Below, in pieces: positions 7,658-14,225 of a stretch of 33,508 nt of DNA. Every line of letters starts with the position of its first letter. The first letter of the stretch is position 1. Position numbers and translations under genes: made by a program. The notes under the pieces are model-generated. The model saw only the letters and a list, made by a program, of their open reading frames with translations. It was not told the origin of the DNA and did not search any database. Source of the stretch: Pokkaliibacter plantistimulans (GTDB lineage Bacteria > Pseudomonadota > Gammaproteobacteria > Pseudomonadales > Balneatricaceae). Location of the stretch: contig NZ_LAPT01000076.1 in assembly GCF_003194385.1 (NCBI RefSeq), positions 1 through 33,508 of the forward strand. Direction: 5' to 3'.

Positions 7658-8185
7658 TCAGTAATCGCCCAGGCGTTCGCCGGGCATCGCGTACTGGATC
7701 CGCGAATAGAACGGGATCACCGTGGAATAGCCTGGAATGGGGGCCGGCTCATTACCTGCCAGGTGGGGCGACACATACACCACCAGATCCGGGTTGGGCA
7801 GGCGTGGGAACTGGCTGACAATTTCATTGGCCGCTGTGCGGGTATAATCCCCGTTCACCTCCGCCACACGATTGCCCCAGGCCTGCCGGGCGACCATCAC
7901 CTCGGCAGTGGGTTTGCCTGCCGTGGCCAGGGCCTGCTGGTCATAAATACCGTCACCCAGCGGGCGACGCAGTGACGCGCGGGCATCCATCAGCTGACGC
8001 TGATTCGTGCTGGTACCGCCCATCCCGCTCAGCCCTGCGGTATCGATCCACTGACCGTGATAGATATCCATCATGGTCGCCCCATTAGTGGGAAACATCT
8101 TGTCTTTGGAGGTCGAGCAGCCGGTCATTCCCACCACCGCGACCATCCCCAGTACCGCCATCCATTGACCTGCACATTTCATCAT
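7658..8185 (-). CDS. Conjugal transfer lipoprotein, TIGR03751 type
   Basis: 175 residues with a lipoprotein signal peptide: hydrophobic MAVLGMVAVVGM followed by lipobox TGC-S. The mature part holds the pattern typical of this T4SS lipoprotein: MDIYHGQWID near the N-terminus, then LPNPDLVVYVSPHLAG and a terminal stretch IPGYSTVIPFYSRIQYAMPGE. It is thought to sit in the outer-membrane core complex, as a VirB7 analogue. The start at 8185 is chosen for the GGGAGAGG 5 nt upstream. The gene lies between the VirB10-like gene and the ATPase, the conserved family position. Confidence 0.88.
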   Translation of the reverse strand: MMKCAGQWMAVLGMVAVVGMTGCSTSKDKMFPTNGATMMDIYHGQWIDTAGLSGMGGTSTNQRQLMDARASLRRPLGDGIYDQQALATAGKPTAEVMVARQAWGNRVAEVNGDYTRTAANEIVSQFPRLPNPDLVVYVSPHLAGNEPAPIPGYSTVIPFYSRIQYAMPGERLGDY

Positions 8186-8198
8186 CACATCCTCTCCC

Positions 8199-9716
8199 TT
8201 AATCCAGCGAACCAGAACGGCCACCCGCCCCTGACAGATAACTGACCTTGCGACCATTGAGCTCGTAGTCGATCTTGAGCTCCCGTGTGATATGCAGCGC
8301 CACCGACTGACCCGGCGGCACGTAGATAGCATCAAAGGTCTGGCCGTAGCGCTGAGCGACCCATTCGCTCACCTTCTCCAGGCCGCCGGCGATGCCGCTA
8401 TTCAGCGCATATTTACCCGCATCGCCTGTGACGGCAGTGACCACCGCATCCGTCCCGGTGACCGACGTGGTCTCCGACTGGGCAGAAGCGGAGGCCGCTG
8501 CGGTGGCCATCCCTAAACCGAACTGAGTCGACAGGTACTCCATGGCATTGGATTTTTTCTCACCGGAGATACAGGGGATGCCGTAAGGGTCCGACAACCA
8601 GCCCAGACTTTGTGTCGCTCCCTGCGCACCGGCACCTGACGCCGATGAGCCGTTGCCCTGACTTTGCCCGCCTTCTTCGCTCTGGCCGTTGATAGTGCGA
8701 ATGGTGCCGTCGGTGAAAACGAACGTGATGGAGGTGATGGAGCCACGAACACAACTCAGCACCCAGTCGCCCGTGGCCACGCCAGACACGACGGCCTGCG
8801 CAACATCAGGCAGCTCGATGCCGTTGGCCATCAGGTTGTCTGAACCAATGATGATCTTGAACGGATAGGGATCCTGCACCGATCCATTAATGGGAATACG
8901 TCCCAGCAGAGCGGTCATCGATACCGAGCCCATCAGGGTGGCGTTCTCTGCAATGGTGTACACCGGCACAGCGTCCTCCTCGGCAGCACTCCCCAACACC
9001 TGAGCCGCTGCACCGTTCGTGGCACTGTTAAGTGAGCTCAGCCCCTTATCAGCCAGCGAACCCACCTCACTAAACGACGAGGGGAAGCTGAACTGGCTGC
9101 CCGTGCTGGACACCATGCCGTTAGCGTCAGTCTTACGCATGTCTTGCGGCTCCACCCACATATAGGTTTCCCCGGCAATGGTTACGGTGCCACCCAGCCC
9201 CCCTAAACCCGCATCCGCAGGCAGCGACACGGAGCCCGCGCCCCCCATGGAAGAGCCTGTGCCGTCACTGCCCACCGCATTCAGCTGGCTGGTGACCGTG
9301 TTCATACGGTTCTCGAACTGGGACAGCTGTTCACCGACCTGTCCCATCAGCTCGTTCTTCGCCGATGCCAGCTGGCTGGAGACGGCGCTACTGGCCGCCC
9401 CCTCCATATCGCCGGCTTTCTGCCGTAAGGTGCCGTTTTCATCCAGCAGCTGCTGCATCAGCTGGTTGGATTTCGACTGTGAATCGCGCATCTGATCAAT
9501 CTTGGCCACCAGTGCCGAGACCGTATCCTGAGCGCCGTCCATGCCCAACCGCTTTTTCTCTTCGGGGGTGAGCTCCCGCACGGTGGTACTCGGTGTCGCC
9601 TGTGCATTGGATTCACCGTCTTCACCCTGCAGACCGGAATAACCGATGGCGACCGCACCGATCACCGCAGCAGGGATGATCACCTTCAGTAAGCCGTTGC
9701 TTTTTACTGCGGCCAT
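8199..9716 (-). CDS. T4SS core protein, TIGR03752/PFL_4705 type (TraB/VirB10-like)
   Basis: 505 residues. One N-terminal membrane anchor (VIIPAAVIGAVAIGYSGL), a coiled coil over roughly residues 60-140 (AKIDQMRDSQSKSNQLMQQL and following), a Gly/Ser-rich linker, and a C-terminal beta-rich domain with ATLMGSVSMTALLGRIPING, the VirB10/TraB-type signature. It ends VPPGQSVALHITRELKIDYE. Such proteins bridge inner and outer membranes in the T4SS channel. The start overlaps the end region of the preceding gene, with GGAG 11 nt upstream. The position between TIGR03749 and TIGR03751 matches the family order. Confidence 0.92.
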   Translation of the reverse strand: MAAVKSNGLLKVIIPAAVIGAVAIGYSGLQGEDGESNAQATPSTTVRELTPEEKKRLGMDGAQDTVSALVAKIDQMRDSQSKSNQLMQQLLDENGTLRQKAGDMEGAASSAVSSQLASAKNELMGQVGEQLSQFENRMNTVTSQLNAVGSDGTGSSMGGAGSVSLPADAGLGGLGGTVTIAGETYMWVEPQDMRKTDANGMVSSTGSQFSFPSSFSEVGSLADKGLSSLNSATNGAAAQVLGSAAEEDAVPVYTIAENATLMGSVSMTALLGRIPINGSVQDPYPFKIIIGSDNLMANGIELPDVAQAVVSGVATGDWVLSCVRGSITSITFVFTDGTIRTINGQSEEGGQSQGNGSSASGAGAQGATQSLGWLSDPYGIPCISGEKKSNAMEYLSTQFGLGMATAAASASAQSETTSVTGTDAVVTAVTGDAGKYALNSGIAGGLEKVSEWVAQRYGQTFDAIYVPPGQSVALHITRELKIDYELNGRKVSYLSGAGGRSGSLD

Positions 9717-9719
9717 ATT

Positions 9720-10703
9720 TCATTGCGCTCCTTTGGCTGGGCGGTAGGGCAGGGGCAACAGGGCAGACTCCAGTCCCTTGCCCTGCGTCACCAGATACGC
9801 CGTCGTGGTATCCTCGGCACTACCTGCCGGCCCCAGCGTCGGATGCTGAAAGGCGATGCTATACAGATCCCCGTTCAGCAGCCGGGGGTCGAGCAGGACC
9901 GCACAGGGCGCACGGTTGATCAGGCGCACAGCGGTGACGGTGTAATCAGATAATTTCCACGCTGCGACGGCACGGGCATCGACATCGAGCGAGGGCAGCA
10001 GCGACCCCAGCGGGCCTTTGGCGCGCACCGGGACGGCGCTCACACCAGGCAGTGCCTCGACGGTACGTAGCGGGGCATACATGTTCTGCGCGGCATAGCG
10101 CGTGAGGGATATCGGGACCGGCGTCCGTGTCGTGGCATCCGTGCGGCCAATGCGGCCGGCTACCGCATCATCGGCTGTTGGGCGCGGGACGGCGGGAGCC
10201 GCTGCGCTGTTCGCTGACGAACCCGACGCACGAGCAGACACGGCACCCGCGCCGGCACTGCCCGGCAGGCCATCACTGGCGTAGCTGGACGCCAGCCCTG
10301 CCGTGATACCAAAACTGCTCAGGTCATCCCCGGCCTCGCCATACAACACCTTCATCGGCTCATAGGCCGTGCTATTCGCGGTGACTGCCGCCGCGTCCTG
10401 CGCGGTCACATCCAGCAGAATAATCTCGCCGGTTTCCACCACTTGCAGCGGAATACGGGTTTCGGGAAACGCAGACGCTGCCTTGAGGTACAGTGCCCCA
10501 CCGGCAATCTGTACCCGCAGGGTATCGGCCAGGGCCACCGGCAGAGCCAGCTTCACATTGCGATCCACATACACAATACGTTCCTGGCCTACGGCCAGCG
10601 ACGTCTTAATCGGCACCCGGTTCCAGTGAACCAGTTCTACGGCGGACACCAGCGGCGATAACACCAGCCCCACCATCAGGCCACCCCAATGCAACAGCTT
10701 CAT
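9720..10703 (-). CDS. T4SS periplasmic protein, TIGR03749/PFL_4704 type
   Basis: 327 residues with a Sec signal peptide (LMVGLVLSPLVSA-VE). The mature start VELVHWNRVPIKTSLAVGQE followed by ERIVYVDRNV is the pattern of this family, a TraK/VirB9-like secretin-side component. The C-terminus has WKLSDYTVTAVRLINRA and a beta-rich region. A low-complexity Ala/Ser/Gly linker lies at about residues 145-190. The ATG overlaps the preceding TGA (ATGA), so translation is coupled to the TIGR03746 gene. Expected location is the outer-membrane T4SS core. Confidence 0.9.
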   Translation of the reverse strand: MKLLHWGGLMVGLVLSPLVSAVELVHWNRVPIKTSLAVGQERIVYVDRNVKLALPVALADTLRVQIAGGALYLKAASAFPETRIPLQVVETGEIILLDVTAQDAAAVTANSTAYEPMKVLYGEAGDDLSSFGITAGLASSYASDGLPGSAGAGAVSARASGSSANSAAAPAVPRPTADDAVAGRIGRTDATTRTPVPISLTRYAAQNMYAPLRTVEALPGVSAVPVRAKGPLGSLLPSLDVDARAVAAWKLSDYTVTAVRLINRAPCAVLLDPRLLNGDLYSIAFQHPTLGPAGSAEDTTTAYLVTQGKGLESALLPLPYRPAKGAQ

Positions 10704-11338
10704 TTCCCTTCCTCCATCACACTGCCATCCAGTCGCTCCGGCAATGAGTCATAACAATCCAGGGCCAGACCAAACGGGTTGGCTTCAGGATTCATATCCC
10801 AGCGCACCACTTTCAGTGGATGGACCATGGCCAGCTTTTTGACGGATTCGCCATGGACGCTTTCGGTCAGCATCAACTCCAGATCCACCACCCAGTGGTC
10901 ACGGTCTTTGATATGGACACGGTCGTCCGATACCCCCCGGCCCGGAATCTCGGCGACCGAACGAACACGATCCGTCAGCTCCTGACTCCCCATTCGGCGC
11001 TGATAGTCGCTATCCAGCCAGGCCTTGCACGATGGCGTGAAATAGGCGCGCAGCGTCTCGATACGCTCGCGGTAGTCACTCTCCCCATCACGGGGCCAGT
11101 AGTTCAGCTGCTGAAAAATGTACAGCGCAAAGCTGTAAACCGTGCTCGGTGGCACCTCCCACCAGGCGCGTGTCGATCCACTACGCAGATCGGGGGGATT
11201 GTGAACCGTCAAATGACGGGGCGCGGTATACCAACCCCAGGAGGTCCAACCTGCCAGGGCGGCGAGCAGTACAATCACCAGTCGCAGACTGCTGATGTGC
11301 GAGTCACGTGATGACAGCGCAGTGCGATGTCGGCTCAT
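10700..11338 (-). CDS. T4SS protein, TIGR03746/PFL_4703 type (TraE/VirB8-like position)
   Basis: 212 residues from ATG 11338, which has GGAG 5 nt upstream; a longer frame to 11365 lacks support. One N-terminal transmembrane anchor (LVIVLLAALAGWTSWGWY), then a periplasmic domain with HNPPDLRSGSTRAWWEVPPS, a short sequence typical of the DUF2895/TIGR03746 family, followed by VYSFALYIFQQLNYWPRDGE and FTPSCKAWLDSDYQRR. Such proteins link inner-membrane and core-complex parts. It is followed with an ATGA overlap by TIGR03749. Confidence 0.92.
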   Translation of the reverse strand: MSRHRTALSSRDSHISSLRLVIVLLAALAGWTSWGWYTAPRHLTVHNPPDLRSGSTRAWWEVPPSTVYSFALYIFQQLNYWPRDGESDYRERIETLRAYFTPSCKAWLDSDYQRRMGSQELTDRVRSVAEIPGRGVSDDRVHIKDRDHWVVDLELMLTESVHGESVKKLAMVHPLKVVRWDMNPEANPFGLALDCYDSLPERLDGSVMEEGK

Positions 11339-11422
11339 AAACACTCCAGAGTGAAATAGGAACACAGCGTGAGAAGAGGGCGGCGAGTCGTGAGCGTCGT
11401 ATCTGAGAGGTATCCAGGGCCA

Positions 11423-11845
11423 TCAGTCGAGCCTGTCCTGGCGTTTCCGTCTTAATCGGCGCTGCACCCTCTCGCGGCGGAGCCACCAGGTCGCATCCTG
11501 ATCGATCAGTGATGCCTTACGAAAAAACAGGCGACTGACACTGCCGTGATGCAGCCGCCACTCCAACATGCGGTAAAACCAGGCACCGGGCTTATTGCGT
11601 TTGGCTGCCGCCAGTCGGTCACTGCCAAAACGCAGGGCCAGATAGCCGCATAACGCCATACTGGTAGGGATGGCTGGCAACTGACCTGGCAGCAGCAGAA
11701 CAACGATGAGCACCCCCAGCACCAGACCGACGACCACGCCGCTACCGATGACCAGTAACAGCTCGTTGTTGGTTAGCCCACGGATCACCGTGGGCTCCCG
11801 ATTCAGCCGCTCAGGCAGGTAGCGTGCATCCTCGTTTTTATTCAC
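11423..11845 (-). CDS. T4SS membrane protein, TIGR03750 type (DUF3487)
   Basis: 140 residues starting with GTG at 11845, preceded by GAGG 7 nt upstream. The N-terminus RLNREPTVIRGLTNNELLLV is the family signature. Two hydrophobic helices follow (LLLVIGSGVVVGLVLGVLIVVLLL and LPAIPTSMALCGYLALR), then a basic C-terminal tail with many Arg. In this T4SS type it occupies the position of small inner-membrane channel subunits (VirB3/TraL-like). Ten bases separate it from the TIGR03745 gene. Confidence 0.9.
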   Translation of the reverse strand: MNKNEDARYLPERLNREPTVIRGLTNNELLLVIGSGVVVGLVLGVLIVVLLLPGQLPAIPTSMALCGYLALRFGSDRLAAAKRNKPGAWFYRMLEWRLHHGSVSRLFFRKASLIDQDATWWLRRERVQRRLRRKRQDRLD

Positions 11846-11854
11846 GACTCAGCC

Positions 11855-12235
11855 TCACGCGAGAATGGCGGCGGCTTTGTTGGCCAGGTAAAGCACCAGA
11901 ATCACCAGTGCGACCCCCATGCCGGCGACCAGACCCAGCTCACTGAGTTCAGCCTTCTGCATACGCCAGGCCTTGTAGGTTGCTATCGTATTGGAACCCA
12001 CCGACAGAAATGCCCAGGTCGCCAATCCCAGACCCACTACGATCAAAGCGTCATAGAGATAGCCTTTGAAGGTGGCCAGGTTGCCACCGTCGGTGCCTGT
12101 GGACGGCGCCTCCATTTTGGGGAGCGCCGCCCAGGCGGATGACGTGAGCAAAAGACTGGCCACCACCACATACGCCTGCATAGCCGCCTTACCCATGCGT
12201 CCATACAGGGAACGCGCAAAACGAAACAACATCAT
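11855..12235 (-). CDS. T4SS membrane protein, TIGR03745 type (pilin-like)
   Basis: 126 residues from ATG 12235 (AGGAGT 5 nt upstream; an in-frame extension to 12349 runs back over the upstream gene and is not credible). It has a cleavable N-terminal signal (VVVASLLLTSSAWA-ALP) and two further hydrophobic helices separated by a short polar loop (AYKAWRMQKAE), the size and topology of a VirB2-like pilin. The family is small, membrane-embedded and always placed between TIGR03758 and TIGR03750, as here. Confidence 0.88.
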   Translation of the reverse strand: MMLFRFARSLYGRMGKAAMQAYVVVASLLLTSSAWAALPKMEAPSTGTDGGNLATFKGYLYDALIVVGLGLATWAFLSVGSNTIATYKAWRMQKAELSELGLVAGMGVALVILVLYLANKAAAILA

Positions 12236-12285
12236 GATGTACTCCTTACTCCCACTACTTGTGGGTGAGGGTGGCTCCTGCCACC

Positions 12286-12528
12286 TCACGCCTTGTTGAA
12301 AAACCACGTCAGAATCAGAAAAAGGGTCACAACGCGAAGCACCTTCCACTGAACCTTGTCCCAGCGTTTATCCCGATCCATACCGGCAGTTCCCTGCCAG
12401 ATAGTGATCAGCACCCAGCAGGACCACAGCAGATAGAGGGTCAGAAACCCGCCGACGAAAAGGAGGTAGCCCGTTGCAGGGCTATCTCCGCCCGCGATCT
12501 TGAACGCGGCCAGCTGCTTATCGTCCAT
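12286..12528 (-). CDS. T4SS membrane protein, TIGR03758 type (DUF3262)
   Basis: 80 residues, the normal size for the family. It begins MDDKQLAAFKIAGGDSP and has two hydrophobic helices (TGYLLFVGGFLTLYLLWSCWVLITIW and VLRVVTLFLILTWFF). AGGAG lies 6 nt before ATG 12528. Its first codons resemble those of the short chimeric ORF upstream, showing where a tandem duplication began. Role: inner-membrane component of the transfer apparatus, by family position. Confidence 0.88.
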   Translation of the reverse strand: MDDKQLAAFKIAGGDSPATGYLLFVGGFLTLYLLWSCWVLITIWQGTAGMDRDKRWDKVQWKVLRVVTLFLILTWFFNKA

Positions 12529-12700
12529 GGCCTACTCCTGCTTGCCGCGCTGATCCAGCCCCTTGGGATACTCGCGCAATGTCCTCATGGCGCCCCGCCG
12601 TCCGGTCACGCTCTGCGTGTTCGGCGCGCTGCAGAATCAACTGGATGCTGTCCAACTGTTTCCGGACCAGCGCAAAGGCCTTCTGCTGTTTTTCATCCAT
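12518..12700 (-). pseudogene. Chimeric duplicate: DUF3262 start fused to RAQPRD gene fragment
   Basis: A 60-codon frame beginning MDEKQQKAFA, matching the first residues of the downstream DUF3262 protein (MDDKQLAAFK), then continuing KQLDSIQLILQRAEHAERDR exactly as in the RAQPRD protein. A gap follows relative to RAQPRD, then EDIARVSQG, and the end is frameshifted into AGSARQAGVGHGR, running over the start of the next gene. It keeps a Shine-Dalgarno (GGAG). The arrangement is what a tandem duplication with its junction between the two genes would leave, followed by small deletions. It may be translated but lacks signal peptide and RAQPRD motif, so it is probably a relic. Confidence 0.75.
12590..12661. 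repeat. 72-bp exact direct repeat, copy 2
   Basis: Identical by eye over 72 bp to 12854-12925, which codes for the middle of the RAQPRD protein; offset 264 bp. Shorter matches flank it: the segment reading into EDIARVSQG, and the sequence just before each ATG (12535-12559 against 12710-12731). Confidence 0.85.
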
Positions 12701-12706
12701 GACGAC

Positions 12707-13066
12707 CTACTCCTTGCCGCGCTGATCCAGCTGATACGACCCGCTCAGCTGGGAGGCATCACGGGGCTGTGCCCGCGACGGTGCCAGGTACTGGCTGATC
12801 CCCTGGGATACCCGCGCAATGTCCTCCCGCGCCCGGCTGTACTGGAACGCATAGCGCCCCGCCGTCCGGTCACGCTCTGCGTGTTCGGCGCGCTGCAGAA
12901 TCAACTGGATGCTGTCCAACTGTTTGAGGACCAGCGCCAGATCCTCCTGCTCCGCAGAGGACGCCGCCGACACAGACAGCGAGGTCAGCGCGATCCCCAC
13001 TCCCAGGTAATAGGGCAGCGGCTGGGGTGGCCATCGGGACAAACGTAAAAGGAATGCCAGTTTCAT
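12707..13066 (-). CDS. RAQPRD family ICE protein (TIGR01690)
   Basis: 119 residues with a signal peptide (YYLGVGIALTSLSVSA-AS) and a mainly helical mature part (QEDLALVLKQLDSIQLILQR) ending with the diagnostic motif, here SRAQPRDASQL. The start is ATG 13066 with AGGTG 6 nt upstream; the frame further upstream runs through the leader. It is the first gene of the T4SS core operon, preceded by dyad copy 2 and a terminator array. RAQPRD proteins are small periplasmic proteins of GI-type T4SS whose exact role is not known. Confidence 0.92.
   Translation of the reverse strand: MKLAFLLRLSRWPPQPLPYYLGVGIALTSLSVSAASSAEQEDLALVLKQLDSIQLILQRAEHAERDRTAGRYAFQYSRAREDIARVSQGISQYLAPSRAQPRDASQLSGSYQLDQRGKE
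12854..12925. repeat. 72-bp exact direct repeat, copy 1 (inside RAQPRD gene)
   Basis: Parent copy of the duplication, within the intact RAQPRD gene, coding KQLDSIQLILQRAEHAERDR. Exact identity with 12590-12661 points to a recent event or ongoing gene conversion. Confidence 0.85.
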
Positions 13067-13134
13067 CAGCAACACCTGTATAGGTTGGAACAGGTGTATA
13101 GATTGACAGTGGTAGGGAGATACAAGCAGCAACA

Positions 13135-13159
13135 AACCCTCACTACTGCGAGAAGGGTT
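13135..13159 (-). promoter_or_regulatory. Repeated dyad, copy 2
   Basis: Perfect AACCCT-N13-AGGGTT, followed on the minus strand by TGTTGCTG, 68 nt upstream of the RAQPRD start. It lies between the stem-loop array that ends the upstream operon and the first T4SS core gene, where the promoter or leader of the core operon must be. Confidence 0.65.
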
Positions 13160-13189
13160 AACGACAGGAAAAAGGCGAGGGGAACCGGG

Positions 13190-13220
13190 GCAAAAATAAA
13201 AAAGGCCTGGAAACCAGGCC
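13190..13220 (-). terminator. Rho-independent terminator (array member 1)
   Basis: Stem GGCCTGG/CCAGGCC (13204-13210, 13214-13220) with a 3-nt loop, followed on the minus strand by TTTTTTATTTTTG. A textbook intrinsic terminator for leftward transcription. Confidence 0.85.
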
Positions 13221-13260
13221 GAGGTGTGAGCGCACGTGAAAAGGTATCAAGCCATGAAGC

Positions 13261-13290
13261 AAAAAAGCACCCGACACCACCGGGGTCGGG
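13261..13290 (-). terminator. Rho-independent terminator (array member 2)
   Basis: Stem of nine pairs with one mismatch (13270-13278 with 13282-13290), followed on the minus strand by TGCTTTTTTGC. A second strong terminator 50 bp upstream of member 1. Confidence 0.75.
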
Positions 13291-13306
13291 CACAACTGCT
13301 TTATGT

Positions 13307-13329
13307 GGTGCCAGGACCGTCCTGGCACC
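13307..13329. repeat. Perfect 10-bp stem-loop (array member 3)
   Basis: GGTGCCAGGA-CCG-TCCTGGCACC: ten perfect pairs and a 3-nt loop, with no T tract on either side. It is a stable hairpin that is not an obvious terminator. Confidence 0.7.
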
Positions 13330-13342
13330 CCCACCGTAGCGC

Positions 13343-13379
13343 GCTGCCCCGGTGGCGACAAGCTGTCCCATCGGGCAGC
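13343..13379. repeat. 7-bp stem-loop (array member 4)
   Basis: GCTGCCC at 13343-13349 pairs with GGGCAGC at 13373-13379 over a 23-nt loop. Weaker than its neighbours, but part of the run of five structures between 13204 and 13420. Confidence 0.4.
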
Positions 13380-13384
13380 ATGAC

Positions 13385-13420
13385 TAAAAAGCACAGGGCC
13401 GGGTGTTACCCCGGCCCTGT
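13385..13420 (-). terminator. Rho-independent terminator (array member 5)
   Basis: Perfect 11-bp stem (13393-13403 with 13410-13420), 6-nt loop, followed on the minus strand by GCTTTTTAG. First terminator met after the TIGR03747 gene; it ends the PilL-TraD operon. Confidence 0.85.
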
Positions 13421-13484
13421 ATTCAGTCGTGCCGCCGTCATTTCCCGGATGCCTGCCGGCGACACAACCAAACTCAATAATCGG

Positions 13485-14225
13485 TCAAAAATACTTCTTA
13501 AACTGGCCGACAGTCAGGGACACAATCAGCCCGAACAGCGCAGAGCAGGGCAGTAGCACCACATTCGGATGCACTGAGAACGGCAGTGAGAGATAAATAA
13601 TCCATACCAGCACAAATGACGGCACCACCCAGCGCTTGATGTGGTGGTACCAGAACGAGCTCTCTAGCCCGGCGCCGAAGCGGCGCAGGTCGCGACGTAC
13701 CAACCCATCGACAAAGCCTACCAGCCCCGCCAAACCAAACAGCGGCATACTCAGCAGCAGGATCATCACGCGCGTGATAAAGGTCAGCGTGGTGTACATC
13801 GCAGCCAGCAGATAGTCCTCCAGCACCCGAAATAGCAGCAGGCTGTAGCGCTGCACATTCCCGGCCTCCGCCGGGATCGGCTGTCGGGCCTGCTCGGCAA
13901 AGGCCATAAAGCCGGTCTTCACAAATGCCCATCCATACACGTTCTGCACCACACCACTGGCCAGTAACACCGGCTGGCTATGCAGTAAGGAGTGACGAAA
14001 ATCCGAGCTGAAGTAGCCCATTTCCCGCTCCATCATCTCCCGCGAATGGACGTAGCCTTGCTCCGGGTAGAAAAACGCGATGCCGATCCACTCCATCACC
14101 AGGCTGAAAAACAGCGACAGCATCAACACTCCCAGTGCCCTGATCGGTAGCTCGAACAGGCGACCAAAGAGGCCTACCCGTCGCTGTTGTTGGCGCTCCG
14201 CCTGATCAACGGGTTCGCGTGCCAT
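13485..14225 (-). CDS. ICE membrane protein, TIGR03747/PFL_4697 type
   Basis: 246 residues with about four transmembrane segments (near residues 27-52, 150-172, 196-213 and 218-236) and a periplasmic loop containing REMMEREMGYFSSDFRHSLL. The family always follows the coupling protein in this T4SS type and is thought to act with it at the inner membrane. Its ATG shares a base with the TraD stop (TAATG) and uses GGGAGG inside the traD end, so the two are translationally coupled. It is the last gene before the terminator array. Confidence 0.9.
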   Translation of the reverse strand: MAREPVDQAERQQQRRVGLFGRLFELPIRALGVLMLSLFFSLVMEWIGIAFFYPEQGYVHSREMMEREMGYFSSDFRHSLLHSQPVLLASGVVQNVYGWAFVKTGFMAFAEQARQPIPAEAGNVQRYSLLLFRVLEDYLLAAMYTTLTFITRVMILLLSMPLFGLAGLVGFVDGLVRRDLRRFGAGLESSFWYHHIKRWVVPSFVLVWIIYLSLPFSVHPNVVLLPCSALFGLIVSLTVGQFKKYF

